This document shows positions 26,479 through 35,904 of a stretch of DNA of 64,000 nt, piece after piece. The stretch is from Blautia coccoides (GTDB lineage Bacteria > Bacillota > Clostridia > Lachnospirales > Lachnospiraceae). Under the pieces are notes generated by a model. That model ran no database searches. It worked only from the letters and a program-made list of their open reading frames with translations, and was not told where the DNA came from. Each line of letters starts with the position of its first letter. Position 1 is the stretch's first letter. The position numbers were made by a program, and so were the translations under genes. The stretch spans positions 2,173,001 to 2,237,000 of the forward strand of contig NZ_CP136422.1 in the NCBI RefSeq assembly GCF_034355335.1. Direction: 5' to 3'.

Positions 26479-28170
26479 ATGTATCAGAATTTCAATAAAA
26501 TCTATCGTGCCGCCATCTATGTCAGATTATCCAAAGAAGATGGCGATCTTTCCAGTTCTGCAAAAATGGAAAGTAACAGCATTTCTAACCAGAAGGCTCT
26601 GATTCTGGATTTCCTGAAAGACAAAAAAGATATAGAAGTTGTTTCCGTCCGGGTTGACGATGGCTACTCAGGCTCTAATTTCGAGCGCCCTGCATTCCAG
26701 GCTATGCTGGAAGATATCAGGCGTGGGATTGTTGATTGCGTAGTGGTGAAAGATTTATCTCGGTTTGGGCGGGAATACATTGATTCCGGGAAGTACATTG
26801 AACGTTTATTCCCGGCTCTTGGTGTGCGCTTTATTGCCATAAATGACAATTATGACAGCCTTCAGGGAAAGAATCAGGCCGATGAAATTATTATCCCATT
26901 CAAAAACTTAATCAACGATGCTTATTGCCGTGACATTTCCATTAAGATCAGAAGTAACCTTGAAATTAAGAGGAAAAAGGGAGAATGTGTGACACCTTTT
27001 GTGGCATTCGGGTATCAGAAAGTTAAGGCAGACAAGCATAAGCTGGAGATTGATCCGGTTGCAGGCAGTGTAGTACAGGACATCTTTAAGATGAAACTGC
27101 AGGGAATGAGCCAGGATGCGATTGCCAACCGCCTGAATGAATTGGGTGTGCTTTCACCATTTGAATATAAGATCAGCAGCGGGAGTCATTATGAAACCGG
27201 GTTCCGACAGAAAGAGCAGGCTCTTTGGAGTTCTGTTGCGGTACGCAGAATACTGGAAAATGAGGTTTACATTGGAAACCTTGTGCAGGGGAAACGTACG
27301 ACACCGAACCATAAAGTGAAGCAGTCCTACGTAAAGCCGGAAGATGATTGGATCCGTATTGAAAAGAACCATGAGCCGCTGGTAAGTGAAAGGGATTTTG
27401 AGATCGTCCAACGGCTTTTGGGGATGGATACCCGTACTTCTCCTGACCAGAAGCAGGTGTATCTGCTGTCCGGCATTGCTGTATGTGCGGATTGCGGGGC
27501 ACCGATGACGAGAAAGGTCTCAACAGTTGGTGGAAAGAAATATGCCTATTATTTATGTTCCACAAATAAAGAAACGAAACGCTGCTCCAGTCACAGAATC
27601 CCGGAAAAAGATCTGGAAAACGTGGTATTGGTAATGCTGAAACAGCATATCCATAACATCATGCATTTGAAAAGGGTGTTGGAGTTTATCGGGACTGTAC
27701 CATTTCAGGAAATCAATGTGAAAAAACTCCAGGACAGGCTGGAAAAGAAAAAAATGGAAACAGAACGCTGTAAGGAACTCCGCATGATGCTTTATTCCGA
27801 TATGAAAGAGGGCATCGTATCAAAAGAAGATTATGTAGAACTTCATGCAGCATATGGAAAAAGGCTTAGGAATGCAGAAGAGAGTATCCGGGCAATCCAG
27901 AAAGAAATGGATAACATGTTGGAAAAAGCAGATGCTTCTAACACATGGCTGGATTATTTTGTGAAATATCAGGATATTGAAGTGCTGACCAGGACGGTAA
28001 TCGTGGAACTGATTCGGGAAATCAGAGTCCATGACAAAAAGAATATTGAGATCATCTTTGACTTTAATGACTGCTACCAGGCATTGTTGACACAGCTTCC
28101 GGCTATGGGAGTGGAGGTTGCAGCAGATCCGGATAACAATCTTCAGGTCAAGATAAAGGAGGTTGTATAA
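26479..28170 (+). CDS. Large serine recombinase 1
   Basis: A 563-residue site-specific recombinase of the TnpX/TndX-like group. The resolvase domain has the nucleophile Ser in AAIYVRLSKEDGD (near residue 18) and the arginine helix VVKDLSRFGREYIDSGKYIE. A recombinase domain follows, then a zinc ribbon (CADCGAPM with a second pair at CSTNKETKRC) and a C-terminal coiled coil. It is the first of three consecutive recombinases, with an AGAGGAGG site. All catalytic parts look intact. Confidence 0.93.
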   Translation: MYQNFNKIYRAAIYVRLSKEDGDLSSSAKMESNSISNQKALILDFLKDKKDIEVVSVRVDDGYSGSNFERPAFQAMLEDIRRGIVDCVVVKDLSRFGREYIDSGKYIERLFPALGVRFIAINDNYDSLQGKNQADEIIIPFKNLINDAYCRDISIKIRSNLEIKRKKGECVTPFVAFGYQKVKADKHKLEIDPVAGSVVQDIFKMKLQGMSQDAIANRLNELGVLSPFEYKISSGSHYETGFRQKEQALWSSVAVRRILENEVYIGNLVQGKRTTPNHKVKQSYVKPEDDWIRIEKNHEPLVSERDFEIVQRLLGMDTRTSPDQKQVYLLSGIAVCADCGAPMTRKVSTVGGKKYAYYLCSTNKETKRCSSHRIPEKDLENVVLVMLKQHIHNIMHLKRVLEFIGTVPFQEINVKKLQDRLEKKKMETERCKELRMMLYSDMKEGIVSKEDYVELHAAYGKRLRNAEESIRAIQKEMDNMLEKADASNTWLDYFVKYQDIEVLTRTVIVELIREIRVHDKKNIEIIFDFNDCYQALLTQLPAMGVEVAADPDNNLQVKIKEVV

Positions 28171-28171
28171 A

Positions 28172-29863
28172 ATGGCACGAAAAAGCAGGAAAAGCATTCC
28201 TGAAACGGTCAGCAGTGCAGCCGTCCAGGAAGAGATCAAAAGACCGTTCCGGGCAGGGTTATATGCAAGGATTTCTATGGAAACAGAGGAAACGATAGAG
28301 AGGGGGACGATAGAAACCCAGGTGGAACTGATGAAAAACTATGTGGCTGATACAGAGGATATTTCGGTTGCAGAAGTTTATAAGGATTCTGATTATTCCG
28401 GTACAAATTTTGACCGTCCTGGATTTACGCAGATGATGGAAGATATCAAGCATGGGAAAATCAACTGCGTGATTGTAAAGGATTTGTCCAGGCTTGGCAG
28501 GAATTATGTAGAAACAAGCAATTATATTGAGCGTGTATTCCCGTTCTTTCATGTACGGTTCCTGGCAGTGACGGATGATTTTGATTCTTTCCGTGAGGGA
28601 GTAGATCTGACTGTTCCCTTAAAGAATATTATCAATGAGTTCTATTCCAAAGACCTTGCAAAAAAGAGCAGCAGTGCAAAAAAAGCATTGTGGAGAGAAG
28701 GGAAATTTACCGGTGCCTGGGAACCCTATGGATATAGGAAATCAGAACAGGACAGGCACCAGCTGGTAGTTGACGAGGAAGCTGCCGGACATTTACGGGC
28801 GATTTTTTCTATGTATATGAATGGATGCAGTTACAGTGATATTGCAAAAAAACTCAACGCTGATGGCGTCTTGTCCCCAACTTTGCAGAGGGAATATTAT
28901 AGATCCGGGGAAAAGCCATCCCCAGAGTCCAAACCGTGGAATAATTATGAAGTAAAACGTGTGCTTCAGGATGTTCATTGTACCGGGGATTCCGTATATG
29001 GAAAATATCAGCAGAGCGTTTTCCAGGGAAATAAGCAGAGAAACAGACCGGAGAGTGAGTGGATCTATGCAGAGAATACCCACGAAGGGATTATAGATAA
29101 AGAGCTGTTCCGCCAGGTACAGGAAAAAATCCGGGAATTTACGGAAGAATATAAAAAGAGGCATCAGCTGAATAATGGAGCCATCCGGAGCCAGAATTTT
29201 TATACCGGCAAGATCAGGTGTGGAGGATGTGGCAACCGCATGATCCTGTCCAGAGAAAAGTCCGGAACATTTTATTATATCTGCGGTGCCAATGCAAACC
29301 ATAAATCAGGAGGAAACCAGTGCAAGGGGCACAGGGTCAAAAAAGAATACGTGGATGAAGATGTCCTTCGTCTGATCCAGTCACATATGAAAAACGTACT
29401 GGATACAGAAAAAATGATCCGGGAAATGAACTCCGCTTCCAGAAACCAGACGCAATATTTGCTTTTGGACAAGGAAGTAGGGAAATTTCGGCGGGAACTG
29501 AGCCGGATCAGTAAGCGTAAATCTGATTTATATGAGGATTATTCGGAACGCCTGATTACAGAAGAAGAGTACATGCAGTTTTCCCGTATCTATTCCAATG
29601 AAATAGAAAACATCAAGAGCCGTCTGGATGCAGTATTGACGGCGCAGGTACGGTATTCCCAAGATTATCATATCGAAGAAGGATGGGGGAAAGTGATACA
29701 TACTTATATGTCTAAGCGGAAGCTGACAAAAGAAATGGTGGATGCCTTTGTGGATTCCATTATTATCCATGGTAAGTATGATTATGAAATCAAACTGGTA
29801 TATGATGACCAGTTCGCTGAATTGCAAAAGATAATGAAAGAGAAGGAGGCACAGTCAAGATGA
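28172..29863 (+). CDS. Large serine recombinase 2
   Basis: 563 residues from ATG 28172, preceded by AAAGGAGG inside the end of recombinase 1. The nucleophile Ser is in GLYARISMETEE (about residue 37, after a basic leader absent from the others). The catalytic helix reads VKDLSRLGRNYVETSNYIE. The zinc ribbon is CGGCGNRM with CGANANHKSGGNQC. The C-terminal third is a coiled coil. It is clearly divergent from its two neighbours, so the trio is not a recent tandem duplication. Confidence 0.93.
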   Translation: MARKSRKSIPETVSSAAVQEEIKRPFRAGLYARISMETEETIERGTIETQVELMKNYVADTEDISVAEVYKDSDYSGTNFDRPGFTQMMEDIKHGKINCVIVKDLSRLGRNYVETSNYIERVFPFFHVRFLAVTDDFDSFREGVDLTVPLKNIINEFYSKDLAKKSSSAKKALWREGKFTGAWEPYGYRKSEQDRHQLVVDEEAAGHLRAIFSMYMNGCSYSDIAKKLNADGVLSPTLQREYYRSGEKPSPESKPWNNYEVKRVLQDVHCTGDSVYGKYQQSVFQGNKQRNRPESEWIYAENTHEGIIDKELFRQVQEKIREFTEEYKKRHQLNNGAIRSQNFYTGKIRCGGCGNRMILSREKSGTFYYICGANANHKSGGNQCKGHRVKKEYVDEDVLRLIQSHMKNVLDTEKMIREMNSASRNQTQYLLLDKEVGKFRRELSRISKRKSDLYEDYSERLITEEEYMQFSRIYSNEIENIKSRLDAVLTAQVRYSQDYHIEEGWGKVIHTYMSKRKLTKEMVDAFVDSIIIHGKYDYEIKLVYDDQFAELQKIMKEKEAQSR

Positions 29864-31437
29864 CAGAAAATAGGAAAACAGCTGTCTATATCCGTTTATC
29901 TATGGAAGATGAGAATGTGGATGGCAGAACCAAACTGGAAAGTGACAGTGTGACTTCTCAGAGGATCCTGTTGAAATCGTTTGTGATCGATCAGCTTGGT
30001 GTGGATGAGTCGGATATCCTTGAATATGTGGATGACGGTGTCAGCGGCACCCATTTCAAACGCAATGGTTTTCAACAGTTGCAGGAGGATATGAAAAGCG
30101 GACAGATCGGCTGTGTAGTTGTGAAAGATTTCTCCAGGTTTGGCAGGGACTATCTGGAAGTGGGATTTTATATTGAGTATATTTTTCCGCTTCTTCAGAT
30201 CAGATTTATTTCCATTAATGACAGTTATGACAGTGAAGCCAGCTCTGGAATGACCGGCGGTATGAATGTAGCTTTGAAGAATCTGGTTTATAACATGTAT
30301 AGCCTGGATTTGTCGAAAAAAATCTCATCCGCAATGCAGACCAGAATGAAAAACGGAACAAGGCTTCCGGTAAATGCCAGATATGGTTATAGAAAGGGCA
30401 AAGATGGAAGGTTGGAAATTGATCCGGATTCGGCTAAGGTGGTGAAGATGATTTTCCAGATGGCTGCAGAAGGTATGAGCTTTGCAGAGATCACAAGGGA
30501 ACTGAACAAACAGGAAATTGCCACCTGTGATGAGCAGAAAATGTCAAGAGGAGAGCAGGTTCAGTTCCGACGATTTGATACCATCATGAAAAAACGCTGG
30601 AATCCAACCACAGTATCTGCAATCATACGGGATGAGATTTATATTGGAACCCGGATATGGGGTAAAACACGCTGTAGTATGCACACCGGTCATAAGGCGG
30701 TTCTTAATGACGAGTCTGACTGGATCAGGCTGGAAAACCACCATGATCCGATTGTTGACAGGGAACTGTTTGAAAAAGCGAACAGACTGCATCCGAAAAA
30801 ATCCAGAGGTGTTGCAGAAACAAGAACCAATTATACGCTGGCAAGACGCAAGAAACAGCCAGCACTGATGCTGTGTGCACACTGTGGTCATTGTCTGGTA
30901 AGAGAAACGGAGCATCTACTGAAATGCTCGGATGGGCGTACCAGCGGTGATCATGTCTGTCGAAGCCTGGTGGTCAGACGTGAGCCAATGGAAAAGCATA
31001 TCCTGGAACTTGTTCATCAGTTTGCATCTTCCATGCTGGAAAACCGGAAGATTGTTAAATCAAAGAACCAGAGCAAAGGTATGGGGACGAATGTTGCAGA
31101 ATTGTTGAAACAGAGCCGCCAGTTGTCTTCTGAAAAAATGAGACTTTATGATGGGTACAAAGATGGTTGTATTGATCGGGAACTGTACAAGCAGAAAGCA
31201 GAAAAGATAGGCAGACAGCTGGAAGAAATCAGACGAAAGATAGCAGAGTCTGAACGTGATGCAAAGATGCTTGAGCAGGACAATACTGCGAAGGAAATGA
31301 AACTGGAAGAATTTCTGAACATGGAGAAATTCGATACAGAGAAATTACGGGAGATCATCAAGGTTATCCGGGTGCATAGCCAGGAGGAAATCGAAATTGA
31401 ATGGAATTGTGATGATGTATTTTTAGGGCAGAGATAA
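29860..31437 (+). CDS. Large serine recombinase 3
   Basis: 525 residues, starting in a 4-bp overlap (ATGA) with recombinase 2, so the three genes are translationally linked. The nucleophile Ser is in AVYIRLSMEDEN (about residue 15) and the catalytic helix is VKDFSRFGRDYLEVGFYIE. The zinc ribbon CAHCGHCL is present and the coiled coil (residues about 410-490) is long. It ends about 115 bp before the tyrosine-integrase fragment. Confidence 0.93.
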   Translation: MTENRKTAVYIRLSMEDENVDGRTKLESDSVTSQRILLKSFVIDQLGVDESDILEYVDDGVSGTHFKRNGFQQLQEDMKSGQIGCVVVKDFSRFGRDYLEVGFYIEYIFPLLQIRFISINDSYDSEASSGMTGGMNVALKNLVYNMYSLDLSKKISSAMQTRMKNGTRLPVNARYGYRKGKDGRLEIDPDSAKVVKMIFQMAAEGMSFAEITRELNKQEIATCDEQKMSRGEQVQFRRFDTIMKKRWNPTTVSAIIRDEIYIGTRIWGKTRCSMHTGHKAVLNDESDWIRLENHHDPIVDRELFEKANRLHPKKSRGVAETRTNYTLARRKKQPALMLCAHCGHCLVRETEHLLKCSDGRTSGDHVCRSLVVRREPMEKHILELVHQFASSMLENRKIVKSKNQSKGMGTNVAELLKQSRQLSSEKMRLYDGYKDGCIDRELYKQKAEKIGRQLEEIRRKIAESERDAKMLEQDNTAKEMKLEEFLNMEKFDTEKLREIIKVIRVHSQEEIEIEWNCDDVFLGQR

Positions 31438-31552
31438 AATGTTCTGGACAAGAGCGATTTTGTGGAAGATAATAAAAGTGTTGGGTACCTGATTGGAATG
31501 GTCAGGTACTTTCCGGCAAGAAAAAAGAATTATTTTTTTTGTCCCATACTTG

Positions 31553-31726
31553 ACACGTCCTCATACGCTACGCCATACGTTCTGCACAAGACTGGCAAGC
31601 AAGAACATGAACCCGAAAGATTTACAGTATATCATGGGGCATTCAAATATCAGTATCACAATGAACTGGTACGCTCATGCGTCCATAGATACCGCAAAAT
31701 CAGAGGTTCAGCGTCTGATTGCATAA
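31553..31726 (+). pseudogene. C-terminal fragment of a tyrosine integrase
   Basis: The frame 31553-31726 reads HTLRHTFCTRLASKNMNPKD and IMGHSNISITMNWYAHA, the catalytic R-H...H...Y end of a Tn916-type integrase, ending in TAA. The N-terminal core-binding part and the first catalytic Arg are absent; sequence upstream (31438-31552) has no homology to an integrase. It marks the junction between the recombinase element and an older integrative element. Confidence 0.85.
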
Positions 31727-31812
31727 GAAGTATTTACCACGATTTTAACCACGATTGACAGGGAAAATATAAGAAGATAAGCCTAGATATGTGAGGTTTA
31801 CCACAAAAGCAA

Positions 31813-31852
31813 AATGCCCGTAGAGCCGATAAAATAAGGCTTTGCGGACATT
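31813..31852. terminator. Imperfect hairpin after the integrase fragment
   Basis: AATGCCCGTAGAGCC (31813-31827) faces GGCTTTGCGGACATT (31838-31852), with one mismatch and two G-U pairs. Hairpins like this often follow integrase genes near the ends of integrative elements. Confidence 0.55.
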
Positions 31853-32183
31853 TAAGAAGATATAAAAAGATAGTCAAAAAGATATATATAATTTATATAA
31901 AATAAATATGGGTGTTCTGGTACATCGTTTATTAATAATTACCCTATTTACTGGTCTGATTTTTCGATAGGATAGGTGAAAAGTTTCAGTGTAGCCAGCT
32001 ACACCTATGTTTTGCACCTGCACTCTCAAAAAAACCTGATGCAGGCCAGGGTACGTACCTATGCAAACCGCGCTGACCGGGAAACATACATACAGCGGGC
32101 AGAAGACAGAAGATGAAGGTCATATGAGAGCCATAATGGAAATACATTGCGGATAGAGAGAACTTTTTATATGGGAAAATACT
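31853..32183. other. Gene-free stretch in the element border
   Basis: No intact gene. A short frame ending at the TGA near 32116 reads VRTYANRADRETYIQRAEDRR and looks like a C-terminal leftover of an element protein that I cannot name. The rest is AT-rich without clear signals. Confidence 0.4.
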
Positions 32184-32705
32184 TTATAGAGTATATTCGT
32201 AAAGTAAATAATTTGTTGATCCGGTGTCTTCATAAAACAGTTGAATGGTATCCATATAATTAAATCCCATATCGCTGTACAATTTCTGGGCAGGGATATT
32301 CGTACTGAGTACGTCTAACCGGACAGCCTTTTGTCCATTTTCTTTGGCAGTCCGAATGGCTTCCTGTACCATTAATTTTGCGATTCCCTGTCCTTGATAA
32401 TCCGGCAGTACACCTAAAGCATGGACTACGGTTATTTCCTGAGGGGTGGCAGTAATGTTCCAATGTATTTTTTCATACCCATCTGTACATTTGTGATTTA
32501 ATATCATTGAGGCCATATGATTGCTTTCGGAGAGAAGGACATACAGCTCTTTGTTTCTGATAGAGTCCATAAGAAATTCATCTGTTGGATAAATTCCTTT
32601 TTTCCATCCGGGTTTATATAGGGCAGAGTCCATCTGTTCAATTAGCTGCCAGTAGAAGGCTTTTACTTTTTTCCATTCATTTTCATTTGCTGTACGCAGT
32701 TCCAT
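32184..32705 (-). CDS. GNAT-family N-acetyltransferase
   Basis: A 173-residue acetyl-CoA-dependent acetyltransferase. The start is placed at the ATG at 32705 (MELRTANENEWKKVKAFYWQ), which follows AGAGAAGGGATTGAATCT; an upstream TTG in frame has no RBS. The acetyl-CoA loop is LGVLPDYQGQGIAKLMVQEA (Q-x-x-G-x-G/A). AVRLDVLSTNIPAQKLYSDM completes the fold. The substrate is unknown. It is probably accessory cargo between mobile elements. Confidence 0.85.
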   Translation of the reverse strand: MELRTANENEWKKVKAFYWQLIEQMDSALYKPGWKKGIYPTDEFLMDSIRNKELYVLLSESNHMASMILNHKCTDGYEKIHWNITATPQEITVVHALGVLPDYQGQGIAKLMVQEAIRTAKENGQKAVRLDVLSTNIPAQKLYSDMGFNYMDTIQLFYEDTGSTNYLLYEYTL

Positions 32706-33097
32706 AGATTCAATCCCTTCTCTTTTTATTTTAGGTGGTAAATTGTAACTATTCAATAGATATACGCATTTGCTGCACTGACTGTAAGAATACCTCTAAC
32801 AGCCGGAAAAACGTTTATCTCCAGAGGTGATTCTGCATGAGTTTTGCTTGAACCTATGAGGGTTACGGAGTAGTTGGGATAATTGTAACATAGCAGATGA
32901 TGGATCAACAAGTTAATTTGGATTTCAGTGTGAAAAACAGCCTTGTTTTTAGTATAATTTTCCGCTTTTTAAGGAATTTATGGAGGAATGGGGAATTAGC
33001 CCAATTGTAAGTGGCTATAACTATTGTTTACAGTACATCACATGTAGAAAGGTTGGCAACGATATCTAAAATCAGAATATAGAATGGAGGTTTTGTT
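32706..33097. other. Intergenic stretch without intact gene
   Basis: A short frame near 32970-33070 reads FKEFMEEWGISPIVSGYNYC and then stops, and may be a gene remnant. The ribosome binding site GGAGG of the next gene lies at the right end. No other signal was found. Confidence 0.4.
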
Positions 33098-33583
33098 GTG
33101 GATGTTGCATTTAAAAGGTTCAGTGATTTTCAGAGAGGAACGATGTATGAACTGCTGAAAGATGCCTATGCCTTTGAAAGCAGATATGAAAGAGATTGGG
33201 ATGGGGAATGGAAAAAAGCGGATGCCTTTTTCTATGAAAATCTGCACATAGCGGATGAATGTGGTTTTATTACGACACTTGATCATACAGCTATCGGTTT
33301 TATATGTTGGGATCCAAGAAATATACCTAAATATATAGAAATAGGCCATAATTGTATTGTATCGGAATATAAAGGAAAAGGTTATGGAAAGAGACAGCTT
33401 CAGGAAGCGGTTAAGAGGATCAGCAGTAAGAACGTAAGAAAAATAGTAGTTACGACAGATGAGCGGCTGTTCCCTGCACAAAAAAATTATGAGAGAGCAG
33501 GGTTTCAGTTCATACAATACAGGAAAAATAAGAGAAACTCAGTATACGCTGGGAAATTGATGGATTATGAGATACTATTATAA
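33098..33583 (+). CDS. GNAT-family N-acetyltransferase
   Basis: A 161-residue acetyltransferase starting at GTG 33098 behind AATGGAGGTTTTGTT. The CoA-binding loop is visible as CIVSEYKGKGYGKRQLQEAV, and NYERAGFQF is the usual C-terminal motif. It is not close in sequence to the GNAT at 32184-32705 on the opposite strand. The substrate cannot be inferred. Confidence 0.83.
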   Translation: MDVAFKRFSDFQRGTMYELLKDAYAFESRYERDWDGEWKKADAFFYENLHIADECGFITTLDHTAIGFICWDPRNIPKYIEIGHNCIVSEYKGKGYGKRQLQEAVKRISSKNVRKIVVTTDERLFPAQKNYERAGFQFIQYRKNKRNSVYAGKLMDYEILL

Positions 33584-33856
33584 TTTCATTTGCAGAACTT
33601 TGACAGGGTTATTGCAAAAAACAATAGTATTTTTGATACATAGAGTATATTACGGATTACTATAAAGATTACAGTTTATTCATTCAATAATAACGAAATA
33701 ACCCATACAAAGGGGCTGTCGGGAAATAGATAGCCTAAAACAGGGGAGGATTTGACCATCATCGGTCACATCCTCCCCTTGAACTATATCCTAAAACAGA
33801 AAAAAAGATGGCTAACGACAACCATCTTTTCCTCCGTTCCATGTTATAATAGAACT

Positions 33857-35611
33857 ATGCTTAAACAAGATTATTATAACGAATTTTTTGATTTAGGGCA
33901 ACAGAAAATTAACTTCAGTTTCTTCGAATTGCATTTACCCGATGACGATCCAGTCTATACCCTAAAAAAAGTGATGGAGGAATTAGATTTTTCAGGCCTG
34001 CTTGCCTGTTGTTCAGATAAGGGAAGAACCGGGTACAATCCAATCATGATGTATGCTGTCGTTACCTACGCAAACATGCGCGGAGTGCGTTCTGTTGACC
34101 GTATTGTTGAATCATGCGAAAGGGACCTTGCTTTTATCTGGCTGACCAAAGGGCAGAAACCGAAGCGGGATGCTTTCTATGAATTCAAGAATAAAAAACT
34201 GACGGGTGATCTTCTGGATGAGCTGAATTACCAATTCATGCGCCAATTGAAAAAAGAGGGCCTGATCACGCTCAAAGAACTCTTTATTGATGGTACGAAG
34301 CTGGAAGCCAATGCAAACCGCTATACTTTTGTCTGGAGAGGGAGCATCAATTACCATCTTGCAGGTCTTTTGGATAAGATAGATGCACTTTATGAAAAGT
34401 ACAATACACTTCTGCATGAAAATGGGTATGCAGCGAAATACGACCTTGGGGATGCAAAGATGTTCATCATCGAAGGCATGGAAAAAGTCAGGCGTGTGAT
34501 TGATGAAAACCGGAAACGAAAACTGACAAAGCATAAGAAGCTCTCAAACAATACAATCATCGAAATAGATAACTGCTCCCCTCTTGAGATTTTGAAGCTT
34601 CAGAAGAATCTGATGCAGATTACAGAAGGTGAGGGGATATCATTCGTCCACAGTAAGGGAAAAACGAAGTCCGAGCTTCAAAAACTGTATGAGGAACTGG
34701 AGGAATGCGGAAACCGCCTGATGGGATATAAAGAATGCTTTGAAATCATGGGGAAAGACCGCAACAGTTATTCCAAAACGGATCTGGAAGCAACGTTTAT
34801 GCGGATGAAGGAAGACCACATGCTCAACGGTCAGTTAAAACCAGCTTACAACGTTCAGATCGCGGTGGAGAACTATTTCATCGTTCACGGATACGTGAGC
34901 AATGACCGTACAGATTATAACACCCTGATCCCGGTTTTGGAGAAGCATCAGAAAGCCTTTGGTAAAGTATTGGATGAAGTGACAGCAGACAGCGGATACT
35001 GCAGCGAGAAAAACCTCTTGTATCTGAAACACAATGGGATTGCCAGTTATATCAAACTCCAGGATCACGAAAAACGGAAAACCCGTGCCTATAAAGAAGA
35101 TATCAGCAAATATTACAACATGACAACCCATATCTTTGAAGATGAGCGCTACTATATCTGTCATGACGGAAGAGAGCTTCGTCATATCCGGACAGAAAGT
35201 AAGGAGCAGGACGGGTATAGCCAGACATGGGAAGTCTATGGATGTGCAGATTGCAGCGGCTGTGAACATAAATCCCGTTGTCTGTATAAGTACAATGCGG
35301 AAAAAAACAGTGACCGAAATAAAGTCATGAAGATCAATGAGCAGTGGGAGGAACTGAAAGAAGCATCCAATGCCAACATCCAGAGTGAGAAGGGGATCCT
35401 GAAGCGCCAGATCCGTTCCATCCAGACCGAAGGGCACTTCGGGGACATCAAGGAAAACGAAAACTTCCGTCGGTTCAATTACCGCAATTCAGAAAAAGTG
35501 TATAAAGAATTCATGCTGTATGCAATTGGCCGGAATATAAATAAATATCATCGGTTTCTTTACCATGAGATCGAGAAATACGCAGGAAAATCTGATCAAA
35601 AGACAGCTTAG
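33857..35611 (+). CDS. IS1182-family DDE transposase
   Basis: 584 residues from ATG 33857 (MLKQDYYNEFFDLGQQKINF); the longer frame includes the element's hairpin-rich leader. Catalytic acids: Asp in KELFIDGTKLEANANRYTFV, Asp in EVTADSGYCSEKN and Glu in EGHFGDIKENENFRRFNYR. A CxxCxxxxxC cluster (YGCADCSGCEHKSRC) lies before the last acid, usual in this family. The frame is intact, so it is potentially active. Confidence 0.9.
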   Translation: MLKQDYYNEFFDLGQQKINFSFFELHLPDDDPVYTLKKVMEELDFSGLLACCSDKGRTGYNPIMMYAVVTYANMRGVRSVDRIVESCERDLAFIWLTKGQKPKRDAFYEFKNKKLTGDLLDELNYQFMRQLKKEGLITLKELFIDGTKLEANANRYTFVWRGSINYHLAGLLDKIDALYEKYNTLLHENGYAAKYDLGDAKMFIIEGMEKVRRVIDENRKRKLTKHKKLSNNTIIEIDNCSPLEILKLQKNLMQITEGEGISFVHSKGKTKSELQKLYEELEECGNRLMGYKECFEIMGKDRNSYSKTDLEATFMRMKEDHMLNGQLKPAYNVQIAVENYFIVHGYVSNDRTDYNTLIPVLEKHQKAFGKVLDEVTADSGYCSEKNLLYLKHNGIASYIKLQDHEKRKTRAYKEDISKYYNMTTHIFEDERYYICHDGRELRHIRTESKEQDGYSQTWEVYGCADCSGCEHKSRCLYKYNAEKNSDRNKVMKINEQWEELKEASNANIQSEKGILKRQIRSIQTEGHFGDIKENENFRRFNYRNSEKVYKEFMLYAIGRNINKYHRFLYHEIEKYAGKSDQKTA

Positions 35612-35678
35612 CTGCCAGAGCGGAGCTGCAAATATGTAAAAAGGGGATTTTGCGCCCTAAAATAGGAGAAGTAAAGAA

Positions 35679-35744
35679 AAACAAGCATATCCCGCAGAAC
35701 GTCCTTTGCTGAAAAGCAAGGAAATCTGCGGGATATGCTTGTTT
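35679..35744 (+). terminator. Long hairpin at the 3' end of the IS1182 element
   Basis: AAACAAGCATATCCCGCAGA (35679-35698) pairs with TCTGCGGGATATGCTTGTTT (35725-35744), with an inner CTTTGCT/AGCAAGG helix. It closes the transposase transcript. Confidence 0.75.
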
Positions 35745-35805
35745 TGGTGTAGGGGCTTTAAAAATCAGTATTAACCGACAGCCCCTTTTGTGCTTATAGC
35801 AGTAA

Positions 35806-35861
35806 AAGTTCTTTTCTCCGATTTGGATTTACAAAACATTTCAAATCGGAGAAAAGAACTT
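35806..35861. repeat. Perfect 20-bp inverted repeat
   Basis: AAGTTCTTTTCTCCGATTTG (35806-35825) and its exact reverse complement (35842-35861) with a 16-nt spacer. It lies between the IS1182 end and the 3' end of the histidine kinase gene, so it may be that operon's terminator or a small repeat element. No T-run flanks it on either side. Confidence 0.75.
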
Positions 35862-35904
35862 CAAAAGATACTTTAAGAATAGATATGTTTATAAAATACC
35901 CATG

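Larger units (their letters stand above)
33712..35785 (+). mobile_element. IS1182-family insertion sequence
   Basis: GGGGCTGTCGG (33712-33722) and CCGACAGCCCC (35775-35785) are exact inverted ends. The repeat may extend outward through CAAA on the left and TTTTG on the right. It contains a single complete transposase gene and a terminator hairpin. No clear target duplication could be read outside the repeats. Confidence 0.85.

Noticed and set aside
31462..31758. 98-codon frame overlapping the integrase fragment
   Set aside because: It reads another frame of the same DNA; the overlapping frame carries the integrase catalytic motif instead.
34112..35437. Reverse-strand hydrophobic frames inside the IS1182 transposase
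   Set aside because: They are antisense shadows of an intact transposase with no start signals.
35813..35860. Possible CRISPR repeat from the long palindrome
   Set aside because: Only one copy exists with no regularly spaced repeats; it is a single hairpin.
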